64,000 bases of DNA, from contig NZ_JABEMG010000003.1 of assembly GCF_013004695.1 (NCBI RefSeq), positions 24,960 to 88,959 on the forward strand, in the 5' to 3' direction. The DNA is from Promicromonospora citrea. Lineage in GTDB: Bacteria > Actinomycetota > Actinomycetes > Actinomycetales > Cellulomonadaceae. The position numbers were made by a program, and so were the translations under genes. The notes under the pieces are model-generated. The model was given only the letters and a program-made list of their open reading frames with translations. It searched no databases and had not been told where the DNA came from. This document shows, piece by piece, positions 34,372 to 44,273 of this stretch. Position 1 is the stretch's first letter. Each line of letters opens with the position of its first letter.

Positions 34372-35631
34372 ATGAGTGACGCATTTGCTGCTCCGACCGG
34401 TGCCACGAGCACCGGCCGGAGCGCCACGGGTTCGGGCGCGACACACAGCGCCGACGACGTGGTGATCGTCTCGGCGGCACGGACGCCGCAGGGACGGCTG
34501 AAGGGGTCGCTGGCGGCGCTGAGCGCCGTCGAGCTGGGCGCCGTGGCGGCCCGCAAGGCGCTGGAGGGTGCAGGAGCGCTCGCGGCGGACGTGGACACCG
34601 TGGTGTTCGGCCAGGTGATCCAGGCGGGCGCGGGGCAGAACCCCGCGCGGCAGACGGCGGTGGCGGCGGGCGTGTCCTGGGACGTGCACGCCGTGACGGT
34701 GAACAAGGTGTGCCTGTCCGGCCTGACGGCGATCATCGACGGCGCGCGCTTGCTGCGCACCGCCGAGGCGTCGGTGGTGCTGGTGGGTGGTCAGGAGTCG
34801 ATGACGAACGCCCCGCACCTGCTGCCGGGCGCGCGCGGCGGGTTCGGCTACGGCTCGGCCGAGCTGCTGGACTCCGTGGCGCACGACGCCCTGACCGACG
34901 CGTTCGACGACGTGTCGATGGGCATCTCGACCGAGGAGCACAACACGGGCGACGTGTTCGTCTCGCGCGAGGAGCAGGACGCGATCGCGGCGGCCTCGCA
35001 CCAGCGAGCGGCCGCGGCGGCCAAGGACGGGTACTTCGAGGCGGAGCTCGCACCGGTGTCGGTGCCGCAGCGCCGCGGTGAGCCCGTCGAGGTACGCACC
35101 GACGAGGGCGTGCGCCCGGACACGACGGCGGAGTCGCTCGCGCGGCTGCGCCCGGCGTTCCGGAAGGACGGCACGCTGACGGCGGGCAACTCGTCCCAGA
35201 TCTCCGACGGTGCCTCGGCGCTCGTGCTCACCACGCGGGGGCGGGCCGAGGCGGCGGGCGTACCGGTGCTGGCGACCGTGCGCGCGCACGGCCAGGTGGC
35301 CGGCCCGGACAACTCGCTGCACTCCCAGCCCGCGCGGGCCATCGCCCGGGCGCTGGAGCGGCAGGGCTGGTCGGCCTCCGACCTCGACCTCGTGGAGATC
35401 AACGAGGCGTTCGCGGTCGTGGTCGGCGTGTCCGCGAAGGAGCTCGGCGTGCCGCTGGACCGCGTCAACGTGCACGGCGGCGGCATCGCGCTCGGGCACC
35501 CGGTGGGGGCGTCCGGCGCGCGCATCGCGGTGCACGCGGCGCACGAGCTGGCCCGGCGCGGCGGTGGCCGCGCGGCCGTCGGCCTGTGCGGCGGCGGCGG
35601 CCAGGGCGAGGCGCTCCTCCTGGAGCTCTGA
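34372..35631 (+). CDS. Acetyl-CoA C-acetyltransferase (thiolase)
   Basis: 419-residue thiolase II. The acyl-accepting Cys is in VNKVCLSGLTAIIDGA (Cys114). GQESMTNAPHLLPG, the second active-site segment VNVHGGGIALGHPVGASGAR (His) and GLCGGGGQGEALLL (second Cys) complete the set. A ~25-residue Ser/Thr/Ala-rich N-terminus precedes the core. It splits acetoacetyl-CoA into two acetyl-CoA, closing the 3-hydroxybutyrate route. The stop is followed at once by a palindromic repeat array that likely ends the transcript. Confidence 0.93.
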   Translation: MSDAFAAPTGATSTGRSATGSGATHSADDVVIVSAARTPQGRLKGSLAALSAVELGAVAARKALEGAGALAADVDTVVFGQVIQAGAGQNPARQTAVAAGVSWDVHAVTVNKVCLSGLTAIIDGARLLRTAEASVVLVGGQESMTNAPHLLPGARGGFGYGSAELLDSVAHDALTDAFDDVSMGISTEEHNTGDVFVSREEQDAIAAASHQRAAAAAKDGYFEAELAPVSVPQRRGEPVEVRTDEGVRPDTTAESLARLRPAFRKDGTLTAGNSSQISDGASALVLTTRGRAEAAGVPVLATVRAHGQVAGPDNSLHSQPARAIARALERQGWSASDLDLVEINEAFAVVVGVSAKELGVPLDRVNVHGGGIALGHPVGASGARIAVHAAHELARRGGGRAAVGLCGGGGQGEALLLEL

Positions 35632-35640
35632 CCGCCCCCT

Positions 35641-35774
35641 CCCGCCGAGGTAGTCAGTTGGCGAGGTAGTCAGTTGGCGAGGTAGTCACGTGGCGAGGTA
35701 GTCGTCTGGCGAGGTAGTCGCCTAGGTGACTACCTCGCCCTGTGACTACCTCGCCACGTGACTACCTCGGCGGG
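35641..35774. repeat. 16-bp repeat array forming a large palindrome
   Basis: Five forward copies of CGAGGTAGTC with 16-bp spacing (35646, 35662, 35678, 35694, 35710) are followed by three inverted copies, GACTACCTCG (35728, 35744, 35760), also 16 bp apart. The outermost arms CCCGCCGAGGTAGTCA (35641-35656) and TGACTACCTCGGCGGG (35759-35774) are exact reverse complements, and the centre GCGAGGTAGTC/GACTACCTCGC is too. It lies between convergent genes (thiolase and nhaA) and could act as a bidirectional terminator or protein-binding array. Confidence 0.9.
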
Positions 35775-35778
35775 TGGG

Positions 35779-37056
35779 TCAGCGCTCGTCGCCGATGAGG
35801 TCGCGGGACTCGTCCTCGCGGCCGTCCAGGTTCATGTCGGCCGTGCGGGCCTTGCGGGCGTCCCAGCGCAGCGAGACGGCGCCGAGGATCGCGGCGAGCA
35901 CCGACCCGCCGAGGATGGCGATCTTGGCGCCGTCGGTGTGCTCCGAGTCGCCGAACGACAGCTCGCTGATGAGCAGCGACACCGTGAAGCCGATGCCGGC
36001 CAGGAGCCCGACGGGGAGCAGGTCGCGCACGCCGATGGCGTCGGGCAGGCGCAGCGGCGTGAGGCGGGTGACGAGCGCCGTCGTACCGAGCACGCCGACC
36101 AGCTTGCCGAGCACCAGGCCGCCGGTGATGGCCGCGACGACCGGCTGGCCGATCACCGCGAGCGGGCCGTCGCCCTCGACGAGCGTGACGCCCGCCGCGA
36201 AGAAGGCGAACACGGGCAGGGCGACGCCCGAGGAGAGCGGGCGGAGCCGGTGCTCGTACTGCGTGGTGCGCGAGGTCGCCTCACCGTGCCGGGCGACCGC
36301 GGGGACGGCGAAGCCGAGCAGCACGCCCGCGATGGTCGCGTGGATGCCGGACGCGTGCATGAGGGCCCAGGCCACGACGGCCAGGGGCAGCAGCACGAAC
36401 CACCGCGGGCGGCGGGAGCGCACGTGCCACGCGAACAGCCCGACGCAGACCAGCGTGCCGAGCAGCGACCACCAGTGGATCGCGCTCGTGTAGAAGACGG
36501 CGATGACGACGATCGCGAGCAGGTCGTCGACGACGGCGAGCGTGAGCAGGAAGGTCCGGATGGCGACGGGCAGGCCGCGGCCGAAGATCGCCAGGACGCC
36601 GACGGCGAACGCGATGTCCGTCGCGGTGGGGATCGCCCACCCGTGCAGCGCGCCCGTGTCGCCGAGCAGGAACAGCGCACCGACGTAGACGATCGCAGGC
36701 ACCGCCATGCCGCCGACCGCCGCGATCATCGGCACGCCGGCCTCACGCGGGTTGCGCAGGCTCCCGGCGACGAACTCCTGCTTGAGCTCGACACCGACCA
36801 CGAAGAAGAAGATCGCGAGCAGCCCGTCGGCCGCCCAGGTCGCCAGCGACAGGTCGAGGTGGACCGGCAGGGTGCCGATCTCGGCCGGGCCCACGGTCGT
36901 CGCCGACAGCGTCTGGTAGGCCTCGCGCCAGGGTGAGTTGGCCCAGATCAGGGCGAGGAACGCGGCACCGATGAGGAGCGCGCCCCCGGTGGTCTCGCGG
37001 GACACCCAGGCCGTGAGGCGCTGGACGGTGGTGGGGGCAGGGGTGGAACCGGTCAA
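35779..37056 (-). CDS. nhaA: Na+/H+ antiporter NhaA
   Basis: 425-residue, 12-helix antiporter. It has [52 protein letters not shown] with the unwound helix 4, and [20 protein letters not shown] with the two ion-binding aspartates (helix 5). It exchanges sodium or lithium for protons at high pH. The C-terminus is a charged Asp/Glu/Arg tail. The ATG lies at 37054-37056. The 3' end meets the palindromic array. Confidence 0.93.
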   Translation of the reverse strand: MTGSTPAPTTVQRLTAWVSRETTGGALLIGAAFLALIWANSPWREAYQTLSATTVGPAEIGTLPVHLDLSLATWAADGLLAIFFFVVGVELKQEFVAGSLRNPREAGVPMIAAVGGMAVPAIVYVGALFLLGDTGALHGWAIPTATDIAFAVGVLAIFGRGLPVAIRTFLLTLAVVDDLLAIVVIAVFYTSAIHWWSLLGTLVCVGLFAWHVRSRRPRWFVLLPLAVVAWALMHASGIHATIAGVLLGFAVPAVARHGEATSRTTQYEHRLRPLSSGVALPVFAFFAAGVTLVEGDGPLAVIGQPVVAAITGGLVLGKLVGVLGTTALVTRLTPLRLPDAIGVRDLLPVGLLAGIGFTVSLLISELSFGDSEHTDGAKIAILGGSVLAAILGAVSLRWDARKARTADMNLDGREDESRDLIGDER

Positions 37057-37175
37057 GGTGGTCCTCTCGGCTGCGGGGTCGTTCGATCAGGACCGGTCGA
37101 CCCGGTCCACGCCGACCAGACTTCCCGGCACTCCCTGGGTCACACCCTAAACCCGGCGCGGGGTCGCGCCCGGGG

Positions 37176-37754
37176 TCAGGCCTCGCCGAGCCCTGTGCCG
37201 AGCCCTGTGCCGAGCTCCGTGAGGGCCGCGTGCAGCTTGCTGACCGTGTTCCAGTTCCGGGCCGTGGTGGGCGCGCCGACCGCCCGGTCGATGACGGCCG
37301 ACGTGAGCCGCGACCGGCCGATGCCGTCGACGTAGTGCACGTAGAGCACGCCCTGCGCCGTCGCCAGCAGCTCCCGGCCCGCGTTGGCCAGGTCGAGCCG
37401 GGCCACGCCGGCCTCGTCGAGCTCGCCGAGGGGGACGTGCACCTGGAGCCGGGCGGGGTCGTCGCGTGCGGCGGCGCGGAACGGGTTGTCCGCGACGACG
37501 GCGTCGAGCCGGTCCGCCCCGAGGCCGACGGCGGCGACGGGCTGCCCGAGCCGCTCGGTGAGCCGGTCGGCGACGCGGCGGGCGGACTCGTCGGGGCCGA
37601 GCGAGGAGGAGCCGGCCACGAGGTTGCCGCTGTTGAGGAGGGTCCGGGCGCCGTCGAGGCCGACGTCGTGCGCGGCGTCGCGCAGCTCGGCCGACGTGAC
37701 GCGCAGGCCCGGCCCGAGGTTGACGGCGCGCAGCAGGATCGCGAGATGAGCCAT
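37176..37754 (-). CDS. DUF1697 family protein
   Basis: 192 residues matching the DUF1697 pattern: [20 protein letters not shown] near the start, [13 protein letters not shown], and a C-terminal [19 protein letters not shown]. Function unknown in this family. The ATG at 37752-37754 begins directly at the family core. The last residues ([11 protein letters not shown]) come from a 12-bp DNA tandem repeat. Confidence 0.85.
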   Translation of the reverse strand: MAHLAILLRAVNLGPGLRVTSAELRDAAHDVGLDGARTLLNSGNLVAGSSSLGPDESARRVADRLTERLGQPVAAVGLGADRLDAVVADNPFRAAARDDPARLQVHVPLGELDEAGVARLDLANAGRELLATAQGVLYVHYVDGIGRSRLTSAVIDRAVGAPTTARNWNTVSKLHAALTELGTGLGTGLGEA

Positions 37755-37803
37755 ACGGCCATCCTGCCGGGAGGTGCCCCCTCTCTGCGAGTTTTGCCGT
37801 CCC

Positions 37804-38132
37804 TTGACGCAACAATGAAGTCATTGCCACTGTGTGAACACTTCGTGACAACTTGCGACCCGCCGGGAGATAACCCTGGCCAGTCGATGACAGTGCGCGT
37901 AGTTTCCCCTTCAGGGACGGCACCCAGTCGTCCCTTCGGGAGGCCAACCTATGGAGTGCTCGCTCCGTGGAGAAGGGCCGGTCCCGGCTCTGCGCCACGC
38001 CGCGGCGCACCGAGTCGGTCACCCGGTCCATCCACCCGCCCCGGTTCGCCCGGGTCGGACCCGCCGGCAGGCGGTGCCCGCCAGGTAACGACGAGGTTGT
38101 CACGGCGTCCAGGCGCCGGAGGGGAGACCGCA
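37804..38132 (+). promoter_or_regulatory. Promoter and long GC-rich leader of PIN-PhoH gene
   Basis: TTGACG at 37804-37809 with CACTGT about 18 bp later is a possible promoter, leaving a leader of roughly 290 nt. It contains several simple hairpins (GGGACG/CGTCCC near 37915-37935, GGAG/CTCC near 37955-37970) but no riboswitch class that I recognise. No gene is seen here on either strand. Confidence 0.4.
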
Positions 38133-39518
38133 GTGAGCCATTCCGCACCCACCACCCGTCCGTCTGACCAGAGTGCCGACGCCGCCGCCGGCGCGGCCGG
38201 TGACGAACGCAGGACCTTCGTCATCGACACGTCAGTGCTGTTGAGTGACCCGAGGGCCATGCTGCGGTTCGCGGAGCACGACGTCGTCCTCCCCATCGTG
38301 GTGATCACGGAGCTGGAGGCCAAGCGCCACCACGCCGAGCTCGGGTACTTCGCCCGCAGCGCCCTGCGGATGCTGGACGAGCTGCGGGTGCGGCACGGCC
38401 GGCTCGACTCCCCTGTCCCCGTCGGCGACGCCGGCGGCACGCTGCGCGTGGAGCTCAACCACGTGGACCCGACCGTGCTGCCCGCCGGGTTCCGCCTGGG
38501 TGACAACGACACGCGGATCCTCGCCGTGGCCGCCAACCTCGCGGCCGAGGGCAACAGCGTCACGGTGGTCTCCAAGGACCTGCCGATGCGCGTCAAGGCG
38601 TCGGCGGTGGGGCTGCAGGCCGAGGAGTACCGGGCCGAGCTCGCCGTCGACTCGGGCTGGACGGGCATGCGCGAGATCGACCTCTCCGACGAGCAGATGA
38701 GCTCGCTGTGGGAGAACGAGTCGATCGAGATCACGGCGCTCGACCCTGCGACGGTCGAGGCGGCGGAACCGCTCCTCGTGCACACCGGCATGGTCGTGCA
38801 CTCGCCCGGCGGGTCGGCGCTCGGCCGGGTGACGGCGGACAAGCGCGTGCGGCTGGTGCGCGGTGACCAGGAGGTGTTCGGCGTGCACGGGCGCTCGGCC
38901 GAGCAGCGCGTCGCCATCGACCTGCTGCTCGACGAGGAGATCGGCATCGTCTCGCTCGGCGGGCGCGCGGGCACCGGCAAGTCGGCGCTCGCGCTGTGCG
39001 CGGGTCTCGAGGCCGTGCTCGAGCGGCAGCAGCACCGCAAGGTGGTCGTCTTCCGCCCCCTGTACGCCGTGGGCGGCCAGGACCTCGGCTACCTGCCCGG
39101 CAACGAGTCCGAGAAGATGAACCCCTGGTCGCAGGCCGTCTACGACACGCTCGGCGCCCTGGTCTCGCCGGCCGTGGTCGAGGAGGTCATCGCGCGCGAC
39201 ATGCTCGAGGTGCTGCCGCTCACGCACATCCGCGGGCGGTCGCTGCACGACTCGTTCGTCATCGTCGACGAGGCGCAGTCGCTCGAGCGCAACGTGCTGC
39301 TCACGGTGCTGTCCCGCGTGGGGCAGAGCTCGCGGGTGGTGCTCACGCACGACGTCGCGCAGCGGGACAACCTGCGGGTCGGGCGGCACGACGGCGTCGC
39401 GGCCGTCATCGAGGCGCTCAAGGGGCACCCGCTGTTCGCGCACGTGACCCTGACCCGCTCGGAGCGCTCGCCGGTGGCGGCGCTGGTCACGGACATGCTG
39501 GAGCGGCTGGACGTGTGA
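38133..39518 (+). CDS. PIN domain-PhoH ATPase (PhoH2-type)
   Basis: 461 residues. The N-terminal PIN RNase domain ([42 protein letters not shown]: the acidic metal-binding residues) is fused to a PhoH ATPase domain with Walker [40 protein letters not shown] and Walker [14 protein letters not shown]. PhoH2 proteins are RNA helicase/RNases; in mycobacteria they pair with a short antitoxin-like PhoAT, which I do not see here. The GTG at 38133 has GGAGG upstream. Confidence 0.9.
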   Translation: MSHSAPTTRPSDQSADAAAGAAGDERRTFVIDTSVLLSDPRAMLRFAEHDVVLPIVVITELEAKRHHAELGYFARSALRMLDELRVRHGRLDSPVPVGDAGGTLRVELNHVDPTVLPAGFRLGDNDTRILAVAANLAAEGNSVTVVSKDLPMRVKASAVGLQAEEYRAELAVDSGWTGMREIDLSDEQMSSLWENESIEITALDPATVEAAEPLLVHTGMVVHSPGGSALGRVTADKRVRLVRGDQEVFGVHGRSAEQRVAIDLLLDEEIGIVSLGGRAGTGKSALALCAGLEAVLERQQHRKVVVFRPLYAVGGQDLGYLPGNESEKMNPWSQAVYDTLGALVSPAVVEEVIARDMLEVLPLTHIRGRSLHDSFVIVDEAQSLERNVLLTVLSRVGQSSRVVLTHDVAQRDNLRVGRHDGVAAVIEALKGHPLFAHVTLTRSERSPVAALVTDMLERLDV

Positions 39519-39555
39519 GGCGCCGCGCTGCCCGGCGCTGCCCGCAGCGCCCCCG

Positions 39556-39625
39556 CTGAGATCTGGTGTTCGCGCTGAGATCTGGCAGTGCACAGCCAGA
39601 TCTCAGCGCGAACACCAGATCGCAG
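39556..39625. repeat. Long perfect inverted repeat after PIN-PhoH gene
   Basis: Arms 39560-39586 and 39595-39621 are exact 27-bp reverse complements (starting GATCTGGTGTTCGCGCTGAG), with an 8-base loop AGTGCACA. Pairing extends four more bases with one mismatch. Each arm itself holds two copies of GAGATCTGG. It could be a terminator, but has no T-run. Confidence 0.9.
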
Positions 39626-39794
39626 TGGTCTCGGTGGCAGCCACAGGCCGGTGCGGCGACGAGGCGCCGGGGGCTCGTGAGCTCCCGGCGCCTCGTGGTA
39701 CCGCCGCACGCGGGAGGTGTGTCGTCGGACGGAACCCCCCAGCCCCGCAGTCCTGCGGCTCCCTCGCTCCGCGTGCGGCACGAGAGTAGCAGAC

Positions 39795-39813
39795 TTAGGT
39801 AAGGCTAACCATA
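39795..39813. promoter_or_regulatory. IdeR/DtxR-type iron box
   Basis: TTAGGTAAGGCTAACCATA matches the 19-bp consensus TTAGGTTAGGCTAACCTAA at 16 of 19 positions, including the central GGCTAACC core. It lies 72 bp upstream of the GOLPH3-like gene and has no other gene between. Confidence 0.75.
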
Positions 39814-39857
39814 GGGAGTCCGCCGCGTCTCAATTCGGCGTCTATCGTTCTTGTCGG

Positions 39858-39884
39858 ATATAGCGCCGCATATAGCATCGGGGC
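39858..39884 (+). promoter_or_regulatory. Direct repeat and -10 region of GOLPH3-like gene
   Basis: ATATAGC occurs at 39858-39864 and again at 39870-39876 (12 bp apart). The second copy supplies a TATAGC -10 box eight bases before the ATG, so the message may be leaderless. The AT-rich patch stands out in GC-rich surroundings. Confidence 0.45.
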
Positions 39885-40646
39885 ATGCTCATTGCCGAAG
39901 ACTTCCTCCTGCTCGCCGTCGACGACGAGACGGGCAAGCTCGCCACCGTCGACAACCTGGGTGTCCGCCTCGCCGGCGCCCTCCTGGCCGACCTCGCCTC
40001 CGCGAACAAGACGCTGACGCGGGGCGGCCCGCAGGCCGGCGCGTCGCGCGAGGAGCGCGAGAAGGCCGGGGACGCGATGATCCTGGTCACCGACAACACG
40101 CCGACCGGCCACATCGCCCTCGACGCCGCGCTGCAGACGATCCTCGCCACGCCCGACGCCCCGGCCCGCAAGATCATCGAGGCCATCTCGAAGGACGCCG
40201 AGGAGAACCTCCTCGCGGCGCTGGTCGAGCGCGGCATCCTGGAGAAGGAGGAGCAGAAGCTCTTCCGCATGCTGCCGATCACGCGCTGGCCCGCCGCCGA
40301 CTCGAGCCACGAGACGGCCCTGCGCGAGACGCTGACCAAGGTGCTGGTCGAGGGCGCGGAGCCCGACGAGCGCACCGCGACGCTCATCTCGCTGCTGTAC
40401 GGCTCGGGCCTCATCGGCGGCGTCGTCGGCAAGGAGCACCGCAAGGCCGCGCGCGAGCGCGCCGAGGAGATCGCGGGCAGCGAGTGGGGCGTCGCCACCC
40501 TCGCGACCCAGATCGCCGTCGCCGCCACGGTCGCGACCGTCGCGACGGTCGGTGCCGCCGTCGCCACCGCCCTGATCCTCCAGGCGGGCAAGGAGGGCGA
40601 GGCGGCCTCCGCCGAGGCCGCGCCCACCGAGACCCCCGCGGTCTGA
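39885..40646 (+). CDS. GOLPH3/VPS74-like (GPP34) protein
   Basis: 253 residues. MLIAEDFLLLAVDDETGKLA and LGVRLAGALLADLASANKT near the start, then ERGILEKEEQKLFRMLPITR in the middle, match the GPP34 family, which in eukaryotes binds phosphatidylinositol-4-phosphate. The bacterial role is unknown; such genes are common in actinobacteria. A C-terminal Ala/Val-rich helix (LATQIAVAATVATVATVGAA) could touch the membrane. The upstream iron box suggests metal-responsive expression (inference). Confidence 0.85.
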   Translation: MLIAEDFLLLAVDDETGKLATVDNLGVRLAGALLADLASANKTLTRGGPQAGASREEREKAGDAMILVTDNTPTGHIALDAALQTILATPDAPARKIIEAISKDAEENLLAALVERGILEKEEQKLFRMLPITRWPAADSSHETALRETLTKVLVEGAEPDERTATLISLLYGSGLIGGVVGKEHRKAARERAEEIAGSEWGVATLATQIAVAATVATVATVGAAVATALILQAGKEGEAASAEAAPTETPAV

Positions 40647-40650
40647 GCCC

Positions 40651-40711
40651 ACGACGGAGCGCCTGCCCGCTCGCCCCGGTACGCCGGGGGAGCGGGCGGG
40701 CGCTTCGTCGT
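40651..40711. terminator. Bidirectional hairpin between GPP34 gene and fumC
   Basis: A ~27-bp stem with two wobbles and one mismatch: ACGACGGAGCGCCTGCCCGC paired with its near-complement ending CGTCGT at 40711, loop TACG at about 40680-40683. It lies between the convergent GPP34 gene and fumC and can serve both strands. Confidence 0.75.
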
Positions 40712-40726
40712 GCGCGGCGCGGCGGG

Positions 40727-42169
40727 TCAGGCCTGCGGCGGGCGCGTCATCGACAGCACGTCGAGGGCCGTGTCGAGCTGCTCCTCGGTGACCTTGCCGC
40801 GCTCGACGAAGCCGAGGTCGATCACGGCCTGGCGCACCGTGATGCCCTCCTTGACCGCGTGCTTGGCGACCTTCGCGGCCGACTCGTAGCCGATCACGCG
40901 GTTGAGCGGCGTGACGATCGACGGCGAGGACTCGGCCAGCGCGCGGGCGCGGTCCACGTTCGCGGTGATGCCGCTGACGGTCTTGTCCGCGAGCACGCGT
41001 GCCGAGTTCGACAGCAGGCGGATCGACTCCAGCACACCCTGCGCGATGACCGGGATCTGCACGTTGAGCTCGAACGTGCCGGACGCGCCGGCCCACGCCA
41101 CCGTGGCGTCGTTGCCGATCACCCGCGCGCACACCATGAGCACGGCCTCGGGGATCACGGGGTTGACCTTGCCCGGCATGATCGACGAGCCCGGCTGCAG
41201 GTCGGGCAGCGCGATCTCGGCGAGGCCGGTGTTCGGCCCGGAGCCCATCCAGCGCAGGTCGTTGCAGATCTTCGTCACGGAGACGGCGATGGTGCGCAGC
41301 GCGCCGGACAGCTCGACAAGGCCGTCGCGGGCCGACTGCGCCTCGAAGTGGTCCCGGGCCTCCGTCAGCGGCAGGCCGGTGTCCTGCGCGAGCAGCGCGA
41401 TGACGCGCTGCGGGAACCCGGCGGGCGTGTTGATGCCCGTACCGACGGCGGTGCCACCCAGCGGCACCTCGGCGACACGCGGCAGGGCGGCCTGGAGGCG
41501 CTCGACGCCGTAGCGGACGGCGGCCGCGTAGCCACCGAACTCCTGGCCCAGCGTGACCGGGGTGGCGTCCATGAGGTGCGTGCGGCCGGACTTGACGACC
41601 GTCGCGTACTCGTCGGCCTTGGCCTGCAGGGCCTCGGCGAGGTGCGTCAGGGCGGGCACCAGGTCGCCCACGACGCCCGACGTCGCGGCGACGTGCACCG
41701 ACGTCGGGAACACGTCGTTGGACGACTGCGACGCGTTGACGTGGTCGTTCGGGTGCACGTCCTTGCCGAGCGACCGGGTGGCCAGCGTGGCGAGCACCTC
41801 GTTGGTGTTCATGTTCGACGACGTGCCCGAGCCGGTCTGGTAGACGTCGATCGGGAAGTGCGCGTCGTGCGCGCCGGAGGCGACCTCGTCCGCGGCGGCG
41901 ACGATGGCGTCCGCGATGTCCTGGTCGAGCACACCGAGCTCCGCGTTCGCCGTCGCGGCGGCCTTCTTGACGCGCGCGAGGGCCTCGATGTGGGCGCGCT
42001 CGATCGGGGTGCCGGAGATGGGGAAGTTCTCGACGGCACGCTGCGTCTGGGCGCGGTAGAGGGCGTCCGCGGGCACGCGGACCTCGCCCATGGTGTCGTG
42101 CTCGATGCGGTAGGCGGTGGTGTCGCCGGACTCGGCGGAGCCCGACGAGACGACGGTGTCAGCAGTCAT
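40727..42169 (-). CDS. fumC: Fumarate hydratase class II
   Basis: 480 residues, fumarase/aspartase superfamily; hydrates fumarate to malate in the TCA cycle. [56 protein letters not shown] (catalytic His) and the signature [17 protein letters not shown] are all present. ATG at 42167-42169. About 90 bp separate it from the carbonic anhydrase gene upstream on the same strand. Confidence 0.96.
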   Translation of the reverse strand: MTADTVVSSGSAESGDTTAYRIEHDTMGEVRVPADALYRAQTQRAVENFPISGTPIERAHIEALARVKKAAATANAELGVLDQDIADAIVAAADEVASGAHDAHFPIDVYQTGSGTSSNMNTNEVLATLATRSLGKDVHPNDHVNASQSSNDVFPTSVHVAATSGVVGDLVPALTHLAEALQAKADEYATVVKSGRTHLMDATPVTLGQEFGGYAAAVRYGVERLQAALPRVAEVPLGGTAVGTGINTPAGFPQRVIALLAQDTGLPLTEARDHFEAQSARDGLVELSGALRTIAVSVTKICNDLRWMGSGPNTGLAEIALPDLQPGSSIMPGKVNPVIPEAVLMVCARVIGNDATVAWAGASGTFELNVQIPVIAQGVLESIRLLSNSARVLADKTVSGITANVDRARALAESSPSIVTPLNRVIGYESAAKVAKHAVKEGITVRQAVIDLGFVERGKVTEEQLDTALDVLSMTRPPQA

Positions 42170-42257
42170 GGGTCTATCGTGCCGCAGCCGGGCACCGGCG
42201 ACGCACCGTGGGGCGTGAGTCGTGTCACCCCACGGTGCCCGCCGTGCCGCGCGACCC

Positions 42258-42947
42258 TCACCGCACGGACAGGGGCGCCTCCGTGCCCGGTACCTCGCCG
42301 ATGTCACCGATCACGTTCACCAGGCGGGCGTTGCCGACCGCGAGGTCGTACTCCAGACCGACCACGGCGCACCGGCCCTCCTCGACGGCCTGCTTCAGGC
42401 CGGCCGAGTAGCCGTGCAGCATCCCCACCGTGTGCTTGACGTGCTCGCGGCGCAGGAGGTCCTGGTCTGAGAGCAGCCCCATGGCCGCCGCCGGGTCGCC
42501 CGACGTGATGCTCGCTATCGACGGGATGACCCGGTCGACGACGGCGCGCACGAACCCCTCGGGCTGCTCGCCCGTCGACAGGGTGTGCGCGGCGGCGGCG
42601 ACCGCCCCGCACGAGTCGTGCCCGAGCACGACGACGAGCGACGCGCCCAGGATGTCCACGCCGTACTCGATCGAGCCGATCACGGTGGTGTCCACGACGT
42701 GCCCGGCCGTGCGGACCACGAACATGTCGCCCAGGCCCTGGTCGAAGATGATCTCGGCGGCCACGCGGGAGTCCGAGCAGCCGAAGATCACCGTGTGCGG
42801 GTGCTGCGCCGCCTGCAGCTCGCGGCGGCGGTCGGCGCCCTGCGACGGGTGCGCGGGGGCGTCGGCGACGAACCGGTCGTTGCCCGAGCGCAGCAGCGCC
42901 CAGGCGTCCCGTGGGCTGAGCCGCTCCGGCATCGGGACAGGGTTCAT
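42258..42947 (-). CDS. Beta-carbonic anhydrase
   Basis: 229 residues. The zinc-ligand motif [10 protein letters not shown] (Cys, with the Asp/Arg pair) and [12 protein letters not shown] (His and second Cys) define beta-class carbonic anhydrases, which interconvert CO2 and bicarbonate. [11 protein letters not shown] and [19 protein letters not shown] are conserved. The ATG at 42945-42947 overlaps the stop of the PfkB kinase gene by four bases (ATGA), so both are co-translated. Confidence 0.93.
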   Translation of the reverse strand: MNPVPMPERLSPRDAWALLRSGNDRFVADAPAHPSQGADRRRELQAAQHPHTVIFGCSDSRVAAEIIFDQGLGDMFVVRTAGHVVDTTVIGSIEYGVDILGASLVVVLGHDSCGAVAAAAHTLSTGEQPEGFVRAVVDRVIPSIASITSGDPAAAMGLLSDQDLLRREHVKHTVGMLHGYSAGLKQAVEEGRCAVVGLEYDLAVGNARLVNVIGDIGEVPGTEAPLSVR

Positions 42948-43882
42948 GCGCTGATCTCCTCGCGTCGCGGCGGGTTGGCGCCCGCCCGGGACACGGTGAC
43001 GGCAGCCACCGCGACACAACCTTCCAGCAGCGTACGCACGGTGGCGGCATCGACGCTGCGCAGCGCGTCGCGCCGGGCGGCACCCAGCAGGTCGTGCTCC
43101 CACAGACCGTCGATCAGCGCGCCCATGAACGAGTCGCCGGCGCCCACGGTGTCGACCACCTCGACGCGCGGGGCCTGCACCTCGACCTCGCCGCCGGCCG
43201 AGACCGCCACGGCACCCTTGCCGCCCAGCGTCACGACGACGAGCGCCGGCGTGCCCGCCTGCCACCGCCGCGCGACCTCCACCGGGTCGGTGCCCGGGTA
43301 GAGCCACTCCAGGTCCTCGTCGCTCACCTTGACGACGTCGGACAGCGCCACCAGCTCCTCGACCCGGGGGCGCACCTCCGCGGCGTCGCCCATGATCGCC
43401 GGGCGGGCGTTGGGGTCGTACGTCGTGGTCGCGCTGGACCGTGCCGACTCCAGGAGCCCGCGCACCTGACCCGCGCCCGGCTCGAGCATGGCGGCGATGG
43501 ACCCGGTGTGGACCGCGAGGGTGGGACCGTCGTCGCCCGATCCGCCGTCCTCGGGGCGCGCCGCGTCGGGGACCTGCCACGTGAGGTCGAAGTCGTAGGT
43601 GGCCGACCCGTTCTCGTCCAGGGTCGCCGCCGCCACGCTCGTGCGCTCGGCGCCGTCGCTGCCGTCGACCAGCCGCACGTCCGACTCGGCGAGCCAGCCG
43701 CGCACCAGGTCGCCCCGCTCGTCCCGGCCCAGCCACGTCGCCAGCCGCACCCGGCGGCCCAGCCGGCCCAGCGTGAGCGCCACGTTCGCGATGCTGCCGC
43801 CCGGGTGGTCCGCGGTGGAGCCGTCCGGCCGCCGCACCTGGTCCACGAGGGCCTCGCCCACGGCGAGCACGTGCCCGGTCAT
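42944..43882 (-). CDS. PfkB-family carbohydrate kinase (fructokinase-like)
   Basis: 312 residues, ribokinase fold. The N-terminal signature [18 protein letters not shown] and the C-terminal [19 protein letters not shown] (anion hole and catalytic Asp) are present. It most resembles fructokinases; sugar specificity is not certain. The ATG overlaps the xseB stop, giving the order xseB, kinase, carbonic anhydrase in one transcription unit. Confidence 0.9.
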   Translation of the reverse strand: MTGHVLAVGEALVDQVRRPDGSTADHPGGSIANVALTLGRLGRRVRLATWLGRDERGDLVRGWLAESDVRLVDGSDGAERTSVAAATLDENGSATYDFDLTWQVPDAARPEDGGSGDDGPTLAVHTGSIAAMLEPGAGQVRGLLESARSSATTTYDPNARPAIMGDAAEVRPRVEELVALSDVVKVSDEDLEWLYPGTDPVEVARRWQAGTPALVVVTLGGKGAVAVSAGGEVEVQAPRVEVVDTVGAGDSFMGALIDGLWEHDLLGAARRDALRSVDAATVRTLLEGCVAVAAVTVSRAGANPPRREEISA

Positions 43883-44151
43883 CGCGCCTCCTCCGGCGAA
43901 TCGGTCGAGACGGCCGACGCCTGCTGCGCTGCCGCCAGGCGCTCGCGCGCGCCGTCCAGCCACTCCTGGCAGCGCGCCGCCAGGGCCTCGCCACGCTCCC
44001 AGAGCGCGAGCGACGCCTCGAGCGGCTCGCCGCCGGCCTCCAGGCGGCCGACCACCTGCACGAGCTCGTCGCGCGCCTGCTCGTAGCTCAGCGTCGCGAC
44101 GTCGGGGGCGTCCTTCGTCGGATCGGTACCAGTCACAGCGTCTGTACTCAC
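43879..44151 (-). CDS. xseB: Exodeoxyribonuclease VII small subunit
   Basis: 90 residues with the XseB core [40 protein letters not shown] and an acidic tail. It assembles with XseA to degrade single-stranded DNA. The GTG at 44149-44151 gives the usual size; a longer frame upstream adds unrelated residues. xseA lies 5.3 kb away with five unrelated genes between, instead of adjacent. Confidence 0.85.
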   Translation of the reverse strand: MSTDAVTGTDPTKDAPDVATLSYEQARDELVQVVGRLEAGGEPLEASLALWERGEALAARCQEWLDGARERLAAAQQASAVSTDSPEEAR

Positions 44152-44273
44152 AGGGACAGTCAACAGCACGACGCCGACATCCGTGCACGGCCGTCCACAG
44201 GTTCGACACCGGTGCGCGACCGAACCGGGAATCAGCTTGGCCAGCACGGCCCCGCCGTCGGACGATGTGCCCC

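Noticed and set aside
35641..35774. Possible CRISPR array
   Set aside because: Spacing is 16 bp with only about 6 variable bases between units, and orientation flips in the middle; there are no spacers and no cas genes.
37804..38132. ydaO-type c-di-AMP riboswitch or 6C RNA
   Set aside because: The conserved blocks of those RNAs could not be found; only generic hairpins are present.
44152..44247. Upstream extension of xseB
   Set aside because: It adds residues unlike any XseB and the core starts at the usual distance from GTG 44151.
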